NCBI GenBank assembly: GCA_016788465.1
Contig: JAEURV010000068.1
Location: forward strand, 1 to 46,289
Reading direction: 5' to 3'
Origin: Nitrospira sp.
Lineage (GTDB): Bacteria; Nitrospirota; Nitrospiria; Nitrospirales; Nitrospiraceae
DNA: 46,289 bases
Made by a program: the position numbers and the translations under genes. Shown here in pieces: positions 25,485-33,519 of this stretch (the stretch's first letter is position 1; every line of letters starts with the position of its first letter). The notes beneath the pieces were generated by a model. The model was not told the DNA's origin and made no database searches. It saw only the letters and a program-made list of their open reading frames with translations.

Positions 25485-25853
25485 CTAATGCAGCAATTCG
25501 TACTGTACGGCACGAAGCAGCATAGGAAGATCCAGCGGCTTTGCAAAGGTTTGTCTTGCCCCTAGGAGCCTGGCCGTCTGCAGTTCATCTGCAGAGTGCC
25601 CGCTCATCGCGATGACCTTCACATTCAGAAACGCACGCGTCAGCTCCAAGATGAGGTCTAGCCCATTCATTTCAGGCATCTCCAAGTCCGTTATGACCAG
25701 GTCCATGGGCTGCACACGGAACCGCTCGAGTCCTTCTCGGCCATTTGCGGCCTCGTAGGTTTGATACCCGGCATCTTCGAGGATCTGCGCCAGCAGCGTC
25801 CGTACGCAGGCATCGTCTTCAATCACTAAAATCGTGGGAGGTCTCATCACCAT
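25485..25853 (-). CDS. Single-domain response regulator
   Basis: 122 residues, one CheY-like receiver domain and nothing else. Acidic pocket VIEDD, phosphorylation site in LVITDLEMPEMNG, then VIAMSGH and the conserved lysine in FAKPLD. It presumably relays a phosphate from an unidentified histidine kinase; no kinase is in the window. AAAGGG precedes two nearby ATGs (25853 and 25847). The 280 bp downstream of it has no gene before the zinc ribbon. Confidence 0.88.
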   Translation of the reverse strand: MVMRPPTILVIEDDACVRTLLAQILEDAGYQTYEAANGREGLERFRVQPMDLVITDLEMPEMNGLDLILELTRAFLNVKVIAMSGHSADELQTARLLGARQTFAKPLDLPMLLRAVQYELLH

Positions 25854-25898
25854 AATCCCTTTCGTCCTTTGACGATTGCGCTCAACACATCGGCCTCG

Positions 25899-26135
25899 CT
25901 AGGCGACCAACAACTCCACATCCTCTGCGTCCCGGTCCTGATTGAACGTCTCGTGCCCCGGCATCAGTTCCATCATGGGTTTGGCGAACAACTGACGGTG
26001 ATGCTGGATAACGGCATCATCCCGATGACCACAATTGACACAGCGGGTACTTACGCTCCACATCTCACCATATCCGCCTTCCATGTCGATCAGGTGCTCT
26101 TCCAGCATCAACCCTCGGCAACGTGTGCAGTTCAT
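25899..26135 (-). CDS. Zinc-ribbon protein
   Basis: 78 residues from ATG 26135, chosen because AGGAGG at 26144-26149 is 8 bases upstream; the ATG at 26141 is too close. MNCTRCRGLMLEE and RCVNCGHRDDAVI give two CxxC pairs about 28 residues apart, a treble-clef/zinc-ribbon layout. The C-terminus is acidic. Function unknown; it could be a small regulator. It is the last chromosomal gene before the island boundary at 26430. Confidence 0.7.
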   Translation of the reverse strand: MNCTRCRGLMLEEHLIDMEGGYGEMWSVSTRCVNCGHRDDAVIQHHRQLFAKPMMELMPGHETFNQDRDAEDVELLVA

Positions 26136-26429
26136 CCTCATTCCCTCCTGTTTGACAATCACATCCGGGCTAAGAGAACTGTACCAGGGAGGAGAATTCA
26201 AACTAGATCTGAAGGAGTTACGTCGAAAGGGGGGGCAGGAGGCCATTTAATTCAGCCTGAACGAAACCTGAATCGCCGTCAGACAGCTTCGACTCCGTCT
26301 GAGGCAACGAGCAACTAGGCGATTTTATGGGTGGACCACTCGCTCATACACAATTCGTGCGAGGAGGCCTCCTCATGGGAAGGGCAAACTATCCATTGGA
26401 GAGAGATTCTGAGAACTCGTTGAAGTCTG
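26136..26429. other. Flank of the island, no clear gene
   Basis: About 290 bp. Just outside the left repeat, GATTCTG.. AACTC.TTGAA (26405-26424) resembles the 3' end of the island integrase at 36130-36149. At 26244-26256 a frame reads GHLI and then NRRQT, faintly like the GHLIP..NRQ stretch of the integrase. This may be a footprint of an older related element; no gene is intact. Confidence 0.35.
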
Positions 26430-26474
26430 TGGTGCGCCCGGCAGGAATTGAACCTGCGACCTACGGGTTCGAAG
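26430..26474. repeat. Left attachment repeat, 45 bp
   Basis: Identical to 36154-36198. It corresponds to the tRNA-Arg 3' end from the CCA to the anticodon loop, beginning TGGTGCGCCCGGCAGG and ending GGGTTCGAAG. The sequence after it (TCACAGCC) no longer matches the tRNA, so it is not a functional tRNA. Confidence 0.92.
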
Positions 26475-27055
26475 TCACAGCCGAACGATTCAGATTCACC
26501 GGAAACCGCAACAAATCAGGACATTACACAGGCAGAAGAATGAAAATCAAGGCAAACAATCCGTAACCCTGCAACCTCGGCACAACCAGGAATCGGACCC
26601 TCAACACTCGCCGCCATCCAAGGAAGATGAGCCATGAGCACTCGTCTCGTCCTGCCCTGTCGTCGCTCTTTCGCCTGTCTGGTAGGCTCCGCGCCACAGT
26701 ACGGCGCGGCTCTCCTGAAAAGGATCAGTGATCTCCTCACAGCGCCGTTCACGGTCCTGCGCCTCATGACGCCGCTTAAGATGTCCTATGAGCCCACGAA
26801 AGAAACGAGCGGAGCTGTATCTCAAGATCCTGGAGGTACTCCCAGAGCTGCGTCTGGATACCATAAAAATCGTGAAGCAGGAAGTCGAGTGGACGCCCGA
26901 GAGCGCGCACTTGCTTCTTCAAACCCGAACCTGCGTCTTAAATGGTGACTGAGATGCCGCGTGCCGTGATTTGATCGGTATCCGCAATTCTAGCAGGCCG
27001 CCGTGTGACCCCCGAGTTGTGTGACACTCTCGCACAACTCGCCAACTCCAGTAAG
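26475..27055. other. Left end of the island, no confident gene
   Basis: About 580 bp. Several overlapping frames exist but none has a ribosome-binding site. The most protein-like is 26788-26952 on the plus strand (54 residues, MSPRKKRAELYLKILEV..), which has alpha-helical composition but no recognised family or start signal. Confidence 0.4.
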
Positions 27056-27466
27056 TCACTTAGGATTCGCTCCCTGCTCGATTTGACGTTCAAGATCAGC
27101 GGAATCAAAGTTGCCGAGTGACGCAGCGATCAAGCCGTCATCACCCATGCGCCACTCTTCGAACCCACTGAGGCGCACGCGTTTGCCGGTCCTGCTATGG
27201 GTGCCTTCCAGTGTCCACTGATAGATCATCTTGTCCTGTCGCGCAACGAGATCATTCAGATACACCGTCAGATCTGGAAAGGCGGTGAAGAATCCTTGTG
27301 CAGCTGTCGCAATCGCGCTTCGGCCCACCGACGGCGTGCCTCCATTGATGGTAAGCGAACCGTCTGGAGCATAGAATTGAGCAACAGTGGGCGCATCCCG
27401 GCTGCACCACGCAGCCGTGTATCGGACAGCAAAGTCGCGCAACTGTGTCGTCTGTTTGTGCACCAT
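27056..27466 (-). CDS. SnoaL-like / NTF2-fold protein
   Basis: 136 residues. The pattern RDFAVRYTAAWCSRDAPTVA, FYAPDGSLTINGG, AAQGFFTAFPDLTVYL, GTHSRTGKRVRLSGFEEWRM and GLIAASLGNFD is typical of the SnoaL-like polyketide-cyclase/ester-cyclase family with the NTF2 fold. Members can be hydratases, cyclases or isomerases of small hydrophobic molecules; the substrate is unknown. Third gene of the sigma-54 operon, 58 bp after the methyltransferase. Confidence 0.82.
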   Translation of the reverse strand: MVHKQTTQLRDFAVRYTAAWCSRDAPTVAQFYAPDGSLTINGGTPSVGRSAIATAAQGFFTAFPDLTVYLNDLVARQDKMIYQWTLEGTHSRTGKRVRLSGFEEWRMGDDGLIAASLGNFDSADLERQIEQGANPK

Positions 27467-27524
27467 AATTTCCCCCTCAGTGAATAGACAACCTATTGCC
27501 CTACATATGCGAGGGTGTTGGCTG

Positions 27525-28340
27525 TCAGTCCTTTGCCCGCGCCGTCACCACAAGTGCCTGCATGGTTGACCGAAATGGTGTCATTCCTCCGATCCGGGCA
27601 AAGACGTTGGCCACCGCATCAACGATTGGGCCGGATGAACCGCCACGTGCTTGAATTTCGGCAAGAATGGGTGCACCTTCAATCATCCCAATTGCTAACG
27701 CCCTCGCGGTACTGCTGACACACGGCTTCGAAATAGCCTGAATCTTGAGCTGGTCGAATCCGTTTGCCGTAAGTAACCGGCGTAACTCCGTAACGTTTGC
27801 GAAGCTAAACGGTGCCTTGAAGAACTGCGGTGGATTGTCGGGGAAAAACTCTGCAACCGTGTCGTGGGCGGCAACACTATAGGGATTATGTTCCATGCGA
27901 TCCCACACACTGAATGCCAGCACACCATGTCTGACGAGAACACGGCGCATTTCTCGAAATGCACGATCTTTATCCGATACAAACATAAGTCCGAACTGAC
28001 AGACCGCGACATCGAACGATGCATCAGGAAATGGCAGATCGGCGATGTCTGCTCGTCGCCAGACGATTCCCTCTACACCAAGCAGTTTGCGTTGTGCATA
28101 AGCGAGCATTCCTGGGTTGATATCGGTGGCCGTCATGGATACGGTCGGTTTCAGATGGGCTCGGAGCCGTTGGGTCAGGATGCCGGTCCCGCAGGCCATC
28201 TCGAGAACGGACCCTGCCAGGCAATCGGTGGGCACACCTCGCACAAGATCAATCGCATAGGGCTCGAACAGGACTGCCCCAAGATGTCGTTCATAAAGGT
28301 CGCAAACCGGGGCGTAATCATGTTCAAGAGGCGTATTCAT
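27525..28340 (-). CDS. Class I SAM-dependent methyltransferase
   Basis: 271 residues from ATG 28340; a TTG at 28355 overlapping the hydrolase stop is an alternative. Motif I is VLEMACGTGIL, motif II includes ATDINPGMLAYAQ, and DVAVCQFGLMFVSDKDRAFREM is the post-motif region of UbiE/Coq5-like (Methyltransf_11) enzymes. The acceptor is unknown. Second gene of the sigma-54 operon, starting ~11 bp after the hydrolase gene. Confidence 0.87.
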   Translation of the reverse strand: MNTPLEHDYAPVCDLYERHLGAVLFEPYAIDLVRGVPTDCLAGSVLEMACGTGILTQRLRAHLKPTVSMTATDINPGMLAYAQRKLLGVEGIVWRRADIADLPFPDASFDVAVCQFGLMFVSDKDRAFREMRRVLVRHGVLAFSVWDRMEHNPYSVAAHDTVAEFFPDNPPQFFKAPFSFANVTELRRLLTANGFDQLKIQAISKPCVSSTARALAIGMIEGAPILAEIQARGGSSGPIVDAVANVFARIGGMTPFRSTMQALVVTARAKD

Positions 28341-28351
28341 AAAGCCATCTC

Positions 28352-29125
28352 TCAAAAGTTGTATGATTCACCATCCTCAGGAACCAGCACACGCGACGTC
28401 ATGCCTTGTTCGCCAAGAAACGCTCGTAGATTCTTTCGGGACAGCGTGGCATGGTTGACCGCCTCCATGTGACTCGCAATGATGGTCGCAGCGGGAGCGG
28501 CGTGATACACATCGCGCACATCGTTTTGTCCCATGATGATCGCTTCATTCGGAAGCACTCTGGCATCGCCACTATTGAGGACGATCACATCGGGCTTGTA
28601 CTGCGTCAGGTTCTGCTTGACGCCTTCATACCAAACGGTGTCCCCGGCAATGTAGAGTGTTTTCTCAAGTGGATGTTTGAAGACGAGGCCGCACACATTT
28701 CCCAAGATATCTCCCATGAGTCCTTCAAGAATCTCCCCTCGGCCGTGCTGCCCAGGAGTCTTGATCAGCGTAATCCCTTCAAATTCGTTCCGTTCCTCGA
28801 GCGCCCGCGTGTTGCGAAACCATGACATCTGAATGTCCCAGGCATCTCGACTATTTTGGGTAAAGATCAGCATGTCTTTGGGAATGACCTTTTTTGCCGT
28901 GTCATCCCAGTGATCTTGATGGGTATGGGTCACGATCACTGCATCGACGGCGAGAATCTCACTCAGAGGCAAGGGAAGCTCAACAGTGGGGTTGGCGACG
29001 TGACTATTGAGTGTACCAGGAAATCCCGGAAAGCCACCCTTCTCTGACAGCATAGGGTCTATCAGAAATGTTTTTCCGGCATATTCGACTTTGAGGGTTG
29101 CGTTCCGGATCTGTGTGAGCTTCAT
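28352..29125 (-). CDS. Metallo-beta-lactamase-fold hydrolase (UlaG-like)
   Basis: 257 residues from ATG 29125, where the family fold begins (MKLTQIRNATLKVEYAG); GGAGG lies 11 bases upstream and the longer frame to 29215 is unlike the family. Metal ligands are the HxHxDH motif in VTHTHQDHWDD, D in IAGDTVWYEG and H in IASHMEAVNH. These hydrolases act on ester or lactone-type bonds; the substrate is unknown. First gene after the sigma-54 promoter at 29241-29258. Confidence 0.85.
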   Translation of the reverse strand: MKLTQIRNATLKVEYAGKTFLIDPMLSEKGGFPGFPGTLNSHVANPTVELPLPLSEILAVDAVIVTHTHQDHWDDTAKKVIPKDMLIFTQNSRDAWDIQMSWFRNTRALEERNEFEGITLIKTPGQHGRGEILEGLMGDILGNVCGLVFKHPLEKTLYIAGDTVWYEGVKQNLTQYKPDVIVLNSGDARVLPNEAIIMGQNDVRDVYHAAPAATIIASHMEAVNHATLSRKNLRAFLGEQGMTSRVLVPEDGESYNF

Positions 29126-29240
29126 GATGCTGTGCCTCCCCTGCGTGATTAATTCAATCTTGTCCGTAACCAGTTCCACCAGCCGAGATTTCGAATCGTC
29201 CTCCTCCTCATACACGTCAATGCTTTGATACAGCCTCGTT

Positions 29241-29258
29241 AAAGCAGCATTGATGCCA
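29241..29258 (-). promoter_or_regulatory. Sigma-54 (-24/-12) promoter
   Basis: On the minus strand TGGCATC-AATG-CTGCTTT: GG and GC are separated by exactly 10 bases, the diagnostic spacing, and match TGGCACG-N4-TTGCT closely. It reads toward the hydrolase gene with a predicted ~100-base leader and lies just downstream of the sigma-54 activator gene. Confidence 0.72.
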
Positions 29259-29323
29259 CACCTCCAAATAATCTCGCGTCATCCATTTTCAATGGGTTAG
29301 AGATCGGGCCGAGCGAAACCCAC

Positions 29324-29379
29324 CTCATGAGATTTCACGACTTATGAAATCTCATGAGTGCATTTGCGAGATTTCGCAA
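29324..29379. promoter_or_regulatory. Palindromic enhancer sites for the sigma-54 activator
   Basis: CTCATGAGATTTCA at 29324-29337 is repeated in perfect inversion at 29345-29358 across 7 bases. A second element, TTGCGA-GATT-TCGCAA, follows at 29364-29379 and shares the core GAGATTTC. They lie ~65-140 bp upstream of the -24/-12 promoter, the normal place for activator-binding enhancers. Confidence 0.65.
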
Positions 29380-29429
29380 GCAAAAGATGCCCATGCGGAA
29401 AGTCGGGCCGTGGTACCCAGGTCGTAAGA

Positions 29430-31421
29430 TCAGTGCGCGGCAGGTTTCTGTATCTTGAGCGCTCTCATACGGGAAGAAAGAGTAGACGCGTTTATGCCCA
29501 GCAGTTTCGCCGCACCATGTTCACCCGAAACTTTCCACTTCGTAGCCTCCAGTGCGCGAATAATATTGGCGCGCTCCAGCTCATTGATCTCCTTGGCTGA
29601 CAAGATGCCATCAGGTATAGGAGCCTGGTCGACCTCAGACGCATCTACTGGAAGCACTTTTGGTAAGGCCCAATCCAGGTTGAGACAACCATCATCGGCG
29701 GTGATAACCGCCCGCTCGATCACATTCTGCAATTCCCGAACATTGCCGGGCCAGCTATATTTCTGAAGTCGCTGTGCACCATCAGGCGTGAGCGGAGCAA
29801 TAGTACGGCTAATTCTGGTGGCAAACCGTTTCGCAAACAGCGCAGCTAATCGCGGGACATCCTCTCCTCGTTCCCGCAACGGCGGCAGTCGAAGGGGAAA
29901 TACGTTCAGCCGGTAAAAGAGGTCCTCACGAAACCTCCCGTCGCGCACAGCCTGGTCTAGATCCCAATTGGTTGCGGCCAACACTCTCACATCCACTTTC
30001 CTGGTTGATATACTGCCGACCGGATCGAACTCGCCTTCTTGGAGCACCCGAAGCAACTTGGCCTGGAGATCGATGGCAAGGTCACCGATCTCATCGAGAA
30101 AGATAGTCCCCTTGTCAGCCAGTGCAAAACGGCCTTCTCTCTTCTTAGTTGCGCCGGTGAAGGCACCCGCTTCGTGACCGAATAGCTCGCTCTCGATTAA
30201 GGTAGCTGGGATTGCGGCGCAATTGACGGTGACCAACGGTCGTGCTCGACGAGCGCTGGCCGCATGAATTGCGCGGGCCACGAGTTCCTTGCCGGTTCCG
30301 GTTTCGCCAGTGATCAGCACGGTCGCATCGGTTTTCGCAACTTGCGCGATGTCCTGGAGCACTCGCCGAAATGCCGGACTGTCTCCGAGCAAGGCACCGT
30401 CATGATGGAGCGCCTGCAGTTCTTCTCGCAGCAGTTCGGTTTCGGCTGTCAGCGACTGAATCTTCTCCTCCGCTTCTATCCGTTCATGGATATTGCGAAG
30501 AATAAGCGTCGTGAACTTTTGGCGATGCAGCTCAAATCGGGACAAAGTCGCCTCGGCAGGAAACAAGTGGCCTCCCAGGCAACAGGCGTTGAGCCCGCCT
30601 GGAATCCACAGTGATTGCTGCCCCTCGGGGCGCTTGTCCAATTCGTCGATCAATACGAGCAGTCGATCGGCATCATCAGCACGTAGGAAACATCGAAAAT
30701 CCTGACCGATCATCTTCTCCGCACAACATTGAAAGGTCTTTTCGGTTGCAGGGTTCACGCGTGTGATGTGGAGCTGGTGATCCAACTCAATAATTGCGTC
30801 CATGGCGCTCAACAAAAGTCGACCGAGTTTTTCTTCCCGCTCACGGACCTCGGCTTCTGCTCGCATCCGGCGAAGTTCCGCTGCCGCGCGCGCAGCGAAG
30901 ATCTGAAAGATCGCATGGGCTCGCGGTTCTTCTGGAATTGGCCGACGGTCAATCACCGCCATATGCCCGAGTATCTGGCCATCGGTGTCCTGGAGCGGCA
31001 CGCCCATATAACTAACGGCTCCAGCTGCCTTCAAGTCCTTCTCATGGGGATAAATTTCAAGAAGCCGATCCGGGAAATGAACAAGCTTGGCCATATCGAT
31101 CACGCGCTCGCACGGCGTTCCCGCAATGTCCACTTCATAATCCGTGACCCACTGACCGTCCATCCAAAATGCAAGGGCGCGAAGGCGGCGCCGCTCGGGG
31201 AAGTATTCCGTCACCCAGGCTCCGTGCGTGCCGAGCGCCGATGCGAGGTTTTGGACTAGCGCCGCGAAAAACTGTTGCCCGGTTTCCGTTGCGGTGCCTT
31301 CGAGAATCGCGCGCAAGGCAACGTCGGTTTCAAGGTCCTGGAGAGGTGCGGAGTGATCAGATGAAGGAGATCCCATGAGGCGAAAGTATGGGACGAGATG
31401 AGAGGTAGATGCAAGAGGCAT
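29430..31421 (-). CDS. Sigma-54-dependent transcriptional activator (GAF-PAS-AAA+-HTH)
   Basis: 663 residues. An N-terminal GAF domain (about 30-195) and a PAS-like domain (about 215-320) sense the signal. A central AAA+ domain (about 345-580) has Walker A GETGTGKE, the sigma-54-contacting GAFTGA, Walker B GTIFLDEIGDL and the arginine finger region FREDLFYRLNVFPLRLPPLRER. The C-terminus is a Fis-type helix-turn-helix (AAKLLGINASTLSSRMRAL). The architecture is like NorR/FhlA. It sits directly upstream of the promoter and operon it probably controls. The start could also be the ATG at 31376. The ligand is unknown. Confidence 0.92.
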   Translation of the reverse strand: MPLASTSHLVPYFRLMGSPSSDHSAPLQDLETDVALRAILEGTATETGQQFFAALVQNLASALGTHGAWVTEYFPERRRLRALAFWMDGQWVTDYEVDIAGTPCERVIDMAKLVHFPDRLLEIYPHEKDLKAAGAVSYMGVPLQDTDGQILGHMAVIDRRPIPEEPRAHAIFQIFAARAAAELRRMRAEAEVREREEKLGRLLLSAMDAIIELDHQLHITRVNPATEKTFQCCAEKMIGQDFRCFLRADDADRLLVLIDELDKRPEGQQSLWIPGGLNACCLGGHLFPAEATLSRFELHRQKFTTLILRNIHERIEAEEKIQSLTAETELLREELQALHHDGALLGDSPAFRRVLQDIAQVAKTDATVLITGETGTGKELVARAIHAASARRARPLVTVNCAAIPATLIESELFGHEAGAFTGATKKREGRFALADKGTIFLDEIGDLAIDLQAKLLRVLQEGEFDPVGSISTRKVDVRVLAATNWDLDQAVRDGRFREDLFYRLNVFPLRLPPLRERGEDVPRLAALFAKRFATRISRTIAPLTPDGAQRLQKYSWPGNVRELQNVIERAVITADDGCLNLDWALPKVLPVDASEVDQAPIPDGILSAKEINELERANIIRALEATKWKVSGEHGAAKLLGINASTLSSRMRALKIQKPAAH

Positions 31422-31453
31422 AGACGAGAGAGAGCATCCCCTTCACATCCTAC

Positions 31454-31640
31454 CTAGATCTGCGTGACCGCATCCGCGGCTCCTTCGAGCAACCTCGGCA
31501 TTTCCTTGACATAGATTTCCGTCGTTGCATGGTGCTGATGCCGCATCACTATCTGACCCACGTTTGACTCGCATAATTGAGGAGTGCGCACATCGTAGTC
31601 GATCGTCTTTGCCGGTGTCGTCAATAGCAGAACGTCTCAT
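31454..31640 (-). pseudogene. C-terminal remnant of a tyrosine recombinase
   Basis: A minus-strand frame without a start ends VGQIVMRHQHHATTEIYVKE, then MPRLLEGAADAVTQI and TAG at 31454. The ATTEIYV block with its tyrosine matches the C-terminal catalytic box of phage-type integrases (GH....TTxxYxH). Only ~60 codons remain, cut by the relaxase gene start. It is distinct from the intact integrase at 34951-36219 and suggests an earlier integration event at this point. Confidence 0.55.
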
Positions 31641-32620
31641 CGCTCACGATCTTTCCCTCGTTCCCTCTCAGTCTCCGGAGTACGAACAGGTGTCTTGAAA
31701 TAGCGCACGAGATCCACGGCGAGTTGTCGGTCCTCCCCTTGATCGGATTGGGCGAGCGTCTTCAGGACCTGTTGGTAGTGATGCATCACCTCGCGCTGCT
31801 TCCTCGGCAGGTGCGTGTGGCGTTGCTGACGATCAAGCACCTTTGCGTTGGTCGTGCGATCATGCAGATGCTGGACCTTCCACCGTTCATGTGCGGTGCG
31901 GTGAATCCGGCTCGTGGTCGTCGCCTCAATCCCATGCTCGCGTAAGGCCTCCGCAAACCCCTCCCGCCACCGTTGCAGATCAGCCTTTCTCGGATTCAAG
32001 CGACTCCCGTCGAGGCCCGCCGCTTTCACCGTCAGGTGGACATGTGGGTGCGGAGAGGGATGCGGATCTGGATCGGTCTCGAACGTGTGGAGGACCATCG
32101 CGTACTGAAAGCCGGAGAACTCCCGTGTCGCGAAGTCACGGGCCGCGCGTTGGACCGCTAGCGGATCGGTCCTGGTCGGCATGGAAAGGACGAGATGAAA
32201 GGCATCGCGCATGGTCGAATCCGCGGCTATCGGCATCCCGCCATCGCGCCATTCGGCTTTCAGATCCGCCACCGCGTCCTTCCCGAGAATCACCTGACCG
32301 TCCTGATCCTCGATCTCGAGTTGGCCATCACGCGAAATGTAGGTGAGATTATTAGAGATACCCTTCATCCCTTTCGGCGCCCTGACGAGTTTCACCACGA
32401 CTTGGGGCGCACGGCGGACCATGGCCTGTAACTTCTGCCGCACATAGGTCGCACGAGCCTGTGGCGTGTTGAGCCCTCTGCCGGTCTTCACAGGCTTGGC
32501 TGAACCAAGAGGACTGCGCGTGCTGCGACGTGGCCGTGGGAGGGTCTCTGTTGAGACATTAAAGAGCCGACTCCCCCACTCATCCAATGTCTGGTCAATC
32601 TGGCTGCCTGTTGAGCTCAT
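31637..32620 (-). CDS. Relaxase, MobA/VirD2-like (MOBP type)
   Basis: 327 residues. Nicks DNA at oriT and starts strand transfer. The likely catalytic tyrosine is in NLTYISRDG (about residue 93). The metal-binding third motif is LHTFETDPDPHP then PHPHVHLTVK. The C-terminal half is basic and helical. It is shorter than plasmid relaxases such as TraI of RP4 but keeps the nuclease domain. Its ATG overlaps the mobC stop by 4 bp. Confidence 0.87.
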   Translation of the reverse strand: MSSTGSQIDQTLDEWGSRLFNVSTETLPRPRRSTRSPLGSAKPVKTGRGLNTPQARATYVRQKLQAMVRRAPQVVVKLVRAPKGMKGISNNLTYISRDGQLEIEDQDGQVILGKDAVADLKAEWRDGGMPIAADSTMRDAFHLVLSMPTRTDPLAVQRAARDFATREFSGFQYAMVLHTFETDPDPHPSPHPHVHLTVKAAGLDGSRLNPRKADLQRWREGFAEALREHGIEATTTSRIHRTAHERWKVQHLHDRTTNAKVLDRQQRHTHLPRKQREVMHHYQQVLKTLAQSDQGEDRQLAVDLVRYFKTPVRTPETERERGKDRER

Positions 32621-33168
32621 TGGATGTGCCAGCGCTCCACGGTCCCGCGTAAGACATCGGACACCTTCTTGGTATGGGCCTGGATCACGCGGGAGAGTTC
32701 GGTGATGACCTCGACCCGAAAGGCGCTCCGGTTCTGAGGCGCGGTATTCAAGACTTTCGCAATCTGGTTCAGGTTCCTCCCCAAGGCCAGCAGCTGTTGA
32801 TTCGACCGGGCCAAGGTCTCCAATTCCGGCTGTCCGACCTGCGGCTGTCCGGTCAACTTAGTGCGGATCATCGCCACCAGCCATTTGGTCGGCACATAGC
32901 CTTCGTGACCAGCCATTTTCTTCAGGGCGGCGAGCTCTGAGGGAGTCAGGTTCAGTTCGATGCGAGTGGTCGCTCGTTCTCGCTTTGGCGTGACACGCAG
33001 CCGAGGTGCAGGAGCCCGCGTGGCGCTCCGGTCCATGGCCTGTCGAATGGCGTTCCGGAGGGCATGGCTCGGCGTGATGCCGTGGGCCTGACACCAGGCC
33101 TGCCAGGGCGCTTTCAGTTCACCCAGATCCACCGTGACCGTCGTCGTCCGTTTGACCGTCTGCCCCAT
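32617..33168 (-). CDS. MobC-like relaxosome accessory protein
   Basis: 183 residues. Residues ~60-183 resemble MobC/TraJ-like relaxosome proteins: ATTRIELNLTPSELAALKKM is a ribbon-helix-helix-like DNA-binding segment and LLALGRNLNQIAKVLN is the conserved MobC box. The N-terminal part (TVTVDLGELKAPWQAWCQA) is less clear. It would help the relaxase melt oriT. The end overlaps the relaxase start by 4 bp. The putative oriT lies about 140 bp upstream of the start. Confidence 0.8.
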   Translation of the reverse strand: MGQTVKRTTTVTVDLGELKAPWQAWCQAHGITPSHALRNAIRQAMDRSATRAPAPRLRVTPKRERATTRIELNLTPSELAALKKMAGHEGYVPTKWLVAMIRTKLTGQPQVGQPELETLARSNQQLLALGRNLNQIAKVLNTAPQNRSAFRVEVITELSRVIQAHTKKVSDVLRGTVERWHIQ

Positions 33169-33307
33169 CAGCTCACCTGCACCAAGCCCAGTTGCAACAC
33201 CCCGTGCCCCTCACCGATCGGTGCCTGATTCCGGTCGTACGAGGGTCAAAGAACAGGCGCACAAGAATACGATAAACCCATAATGTAAGACAACTACGGG
33301 CAACAGC

Positions 33308-33320
33308 CATATCCTGCAAC
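33308..33320 (+). other. Candidate oriT nic site
   Basis: The sequence CATATCCTGCAAC contains YATCCTG|C, the nick consensus of MOBP relaxases such as those of RP4 and R64. Cleavage would fall between 33316 and 33317. It lies upstream of mobC and the MOBP-type relaxase, the usual place for oriT. Confidence 0.55.
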
Positions 33321-33354
33321 CTCTTAAAAAATGATAATAATAGAGGAAAGAAGA

Positions 33355-33380
33355 AAGAGATTTAGGCCCCCCAATCTCTT
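33355..33380. repeat. 8-bp inverted repeat near oriT
   Basis: AAGAGATT (33355-33362) and AATCTCTT (33373-33380) pair perfectly across 10 bases of TAGGCCCCCC. It could be a relaxosome-binding repeat or a terminator; no T-run follows. Confidence 0.5.
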
Positions 33381-33519
33381 AAAATCCGTCAAATATGTGC
33401 AAAACGGAGCACTAACGGGATCGTTAAAGAACTGACTCGGCGGGTCCAGCGCGCAACGGAGGAAGAATTGATCTTTAGAACGGAGACGTGTAGGCTGATG
33501 CCTAGTTGGAGCGACGCAA

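Larger units (their letters stand above)
33169..33519. other. Intergenic region with candidate oriT, 351 bp
   Basis: Between divergent mobC and the antitoxin gene. It contains the nic-like sequence at 33308-33320, an AT-rich stretch (33320-33360) and the inverted repeat at 33355-33380. No gene is seen. The composition differs from the neighbouring GC-rich coding DNA. Confidence 0.6.

Noticed and set aside
25869-26318. Plus-strand frame of 149 codons
   Set aside because: Mostly antisense to the zinc-ribbon gene with its strong AGGAGG site; only its last part was kept as a possible integrase echo.
26430-26474. A second tRNA-Arg at the left repeat
   Set aside because: Only the 3' part matches; the D arm and 5' acceptor strand are absent, so it is an attachment-site copy.
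26516-26948. Several overlapping frames at the left end of the island
   Set aside because: No start signals or motifs; I could not confirm a transposase or any family.
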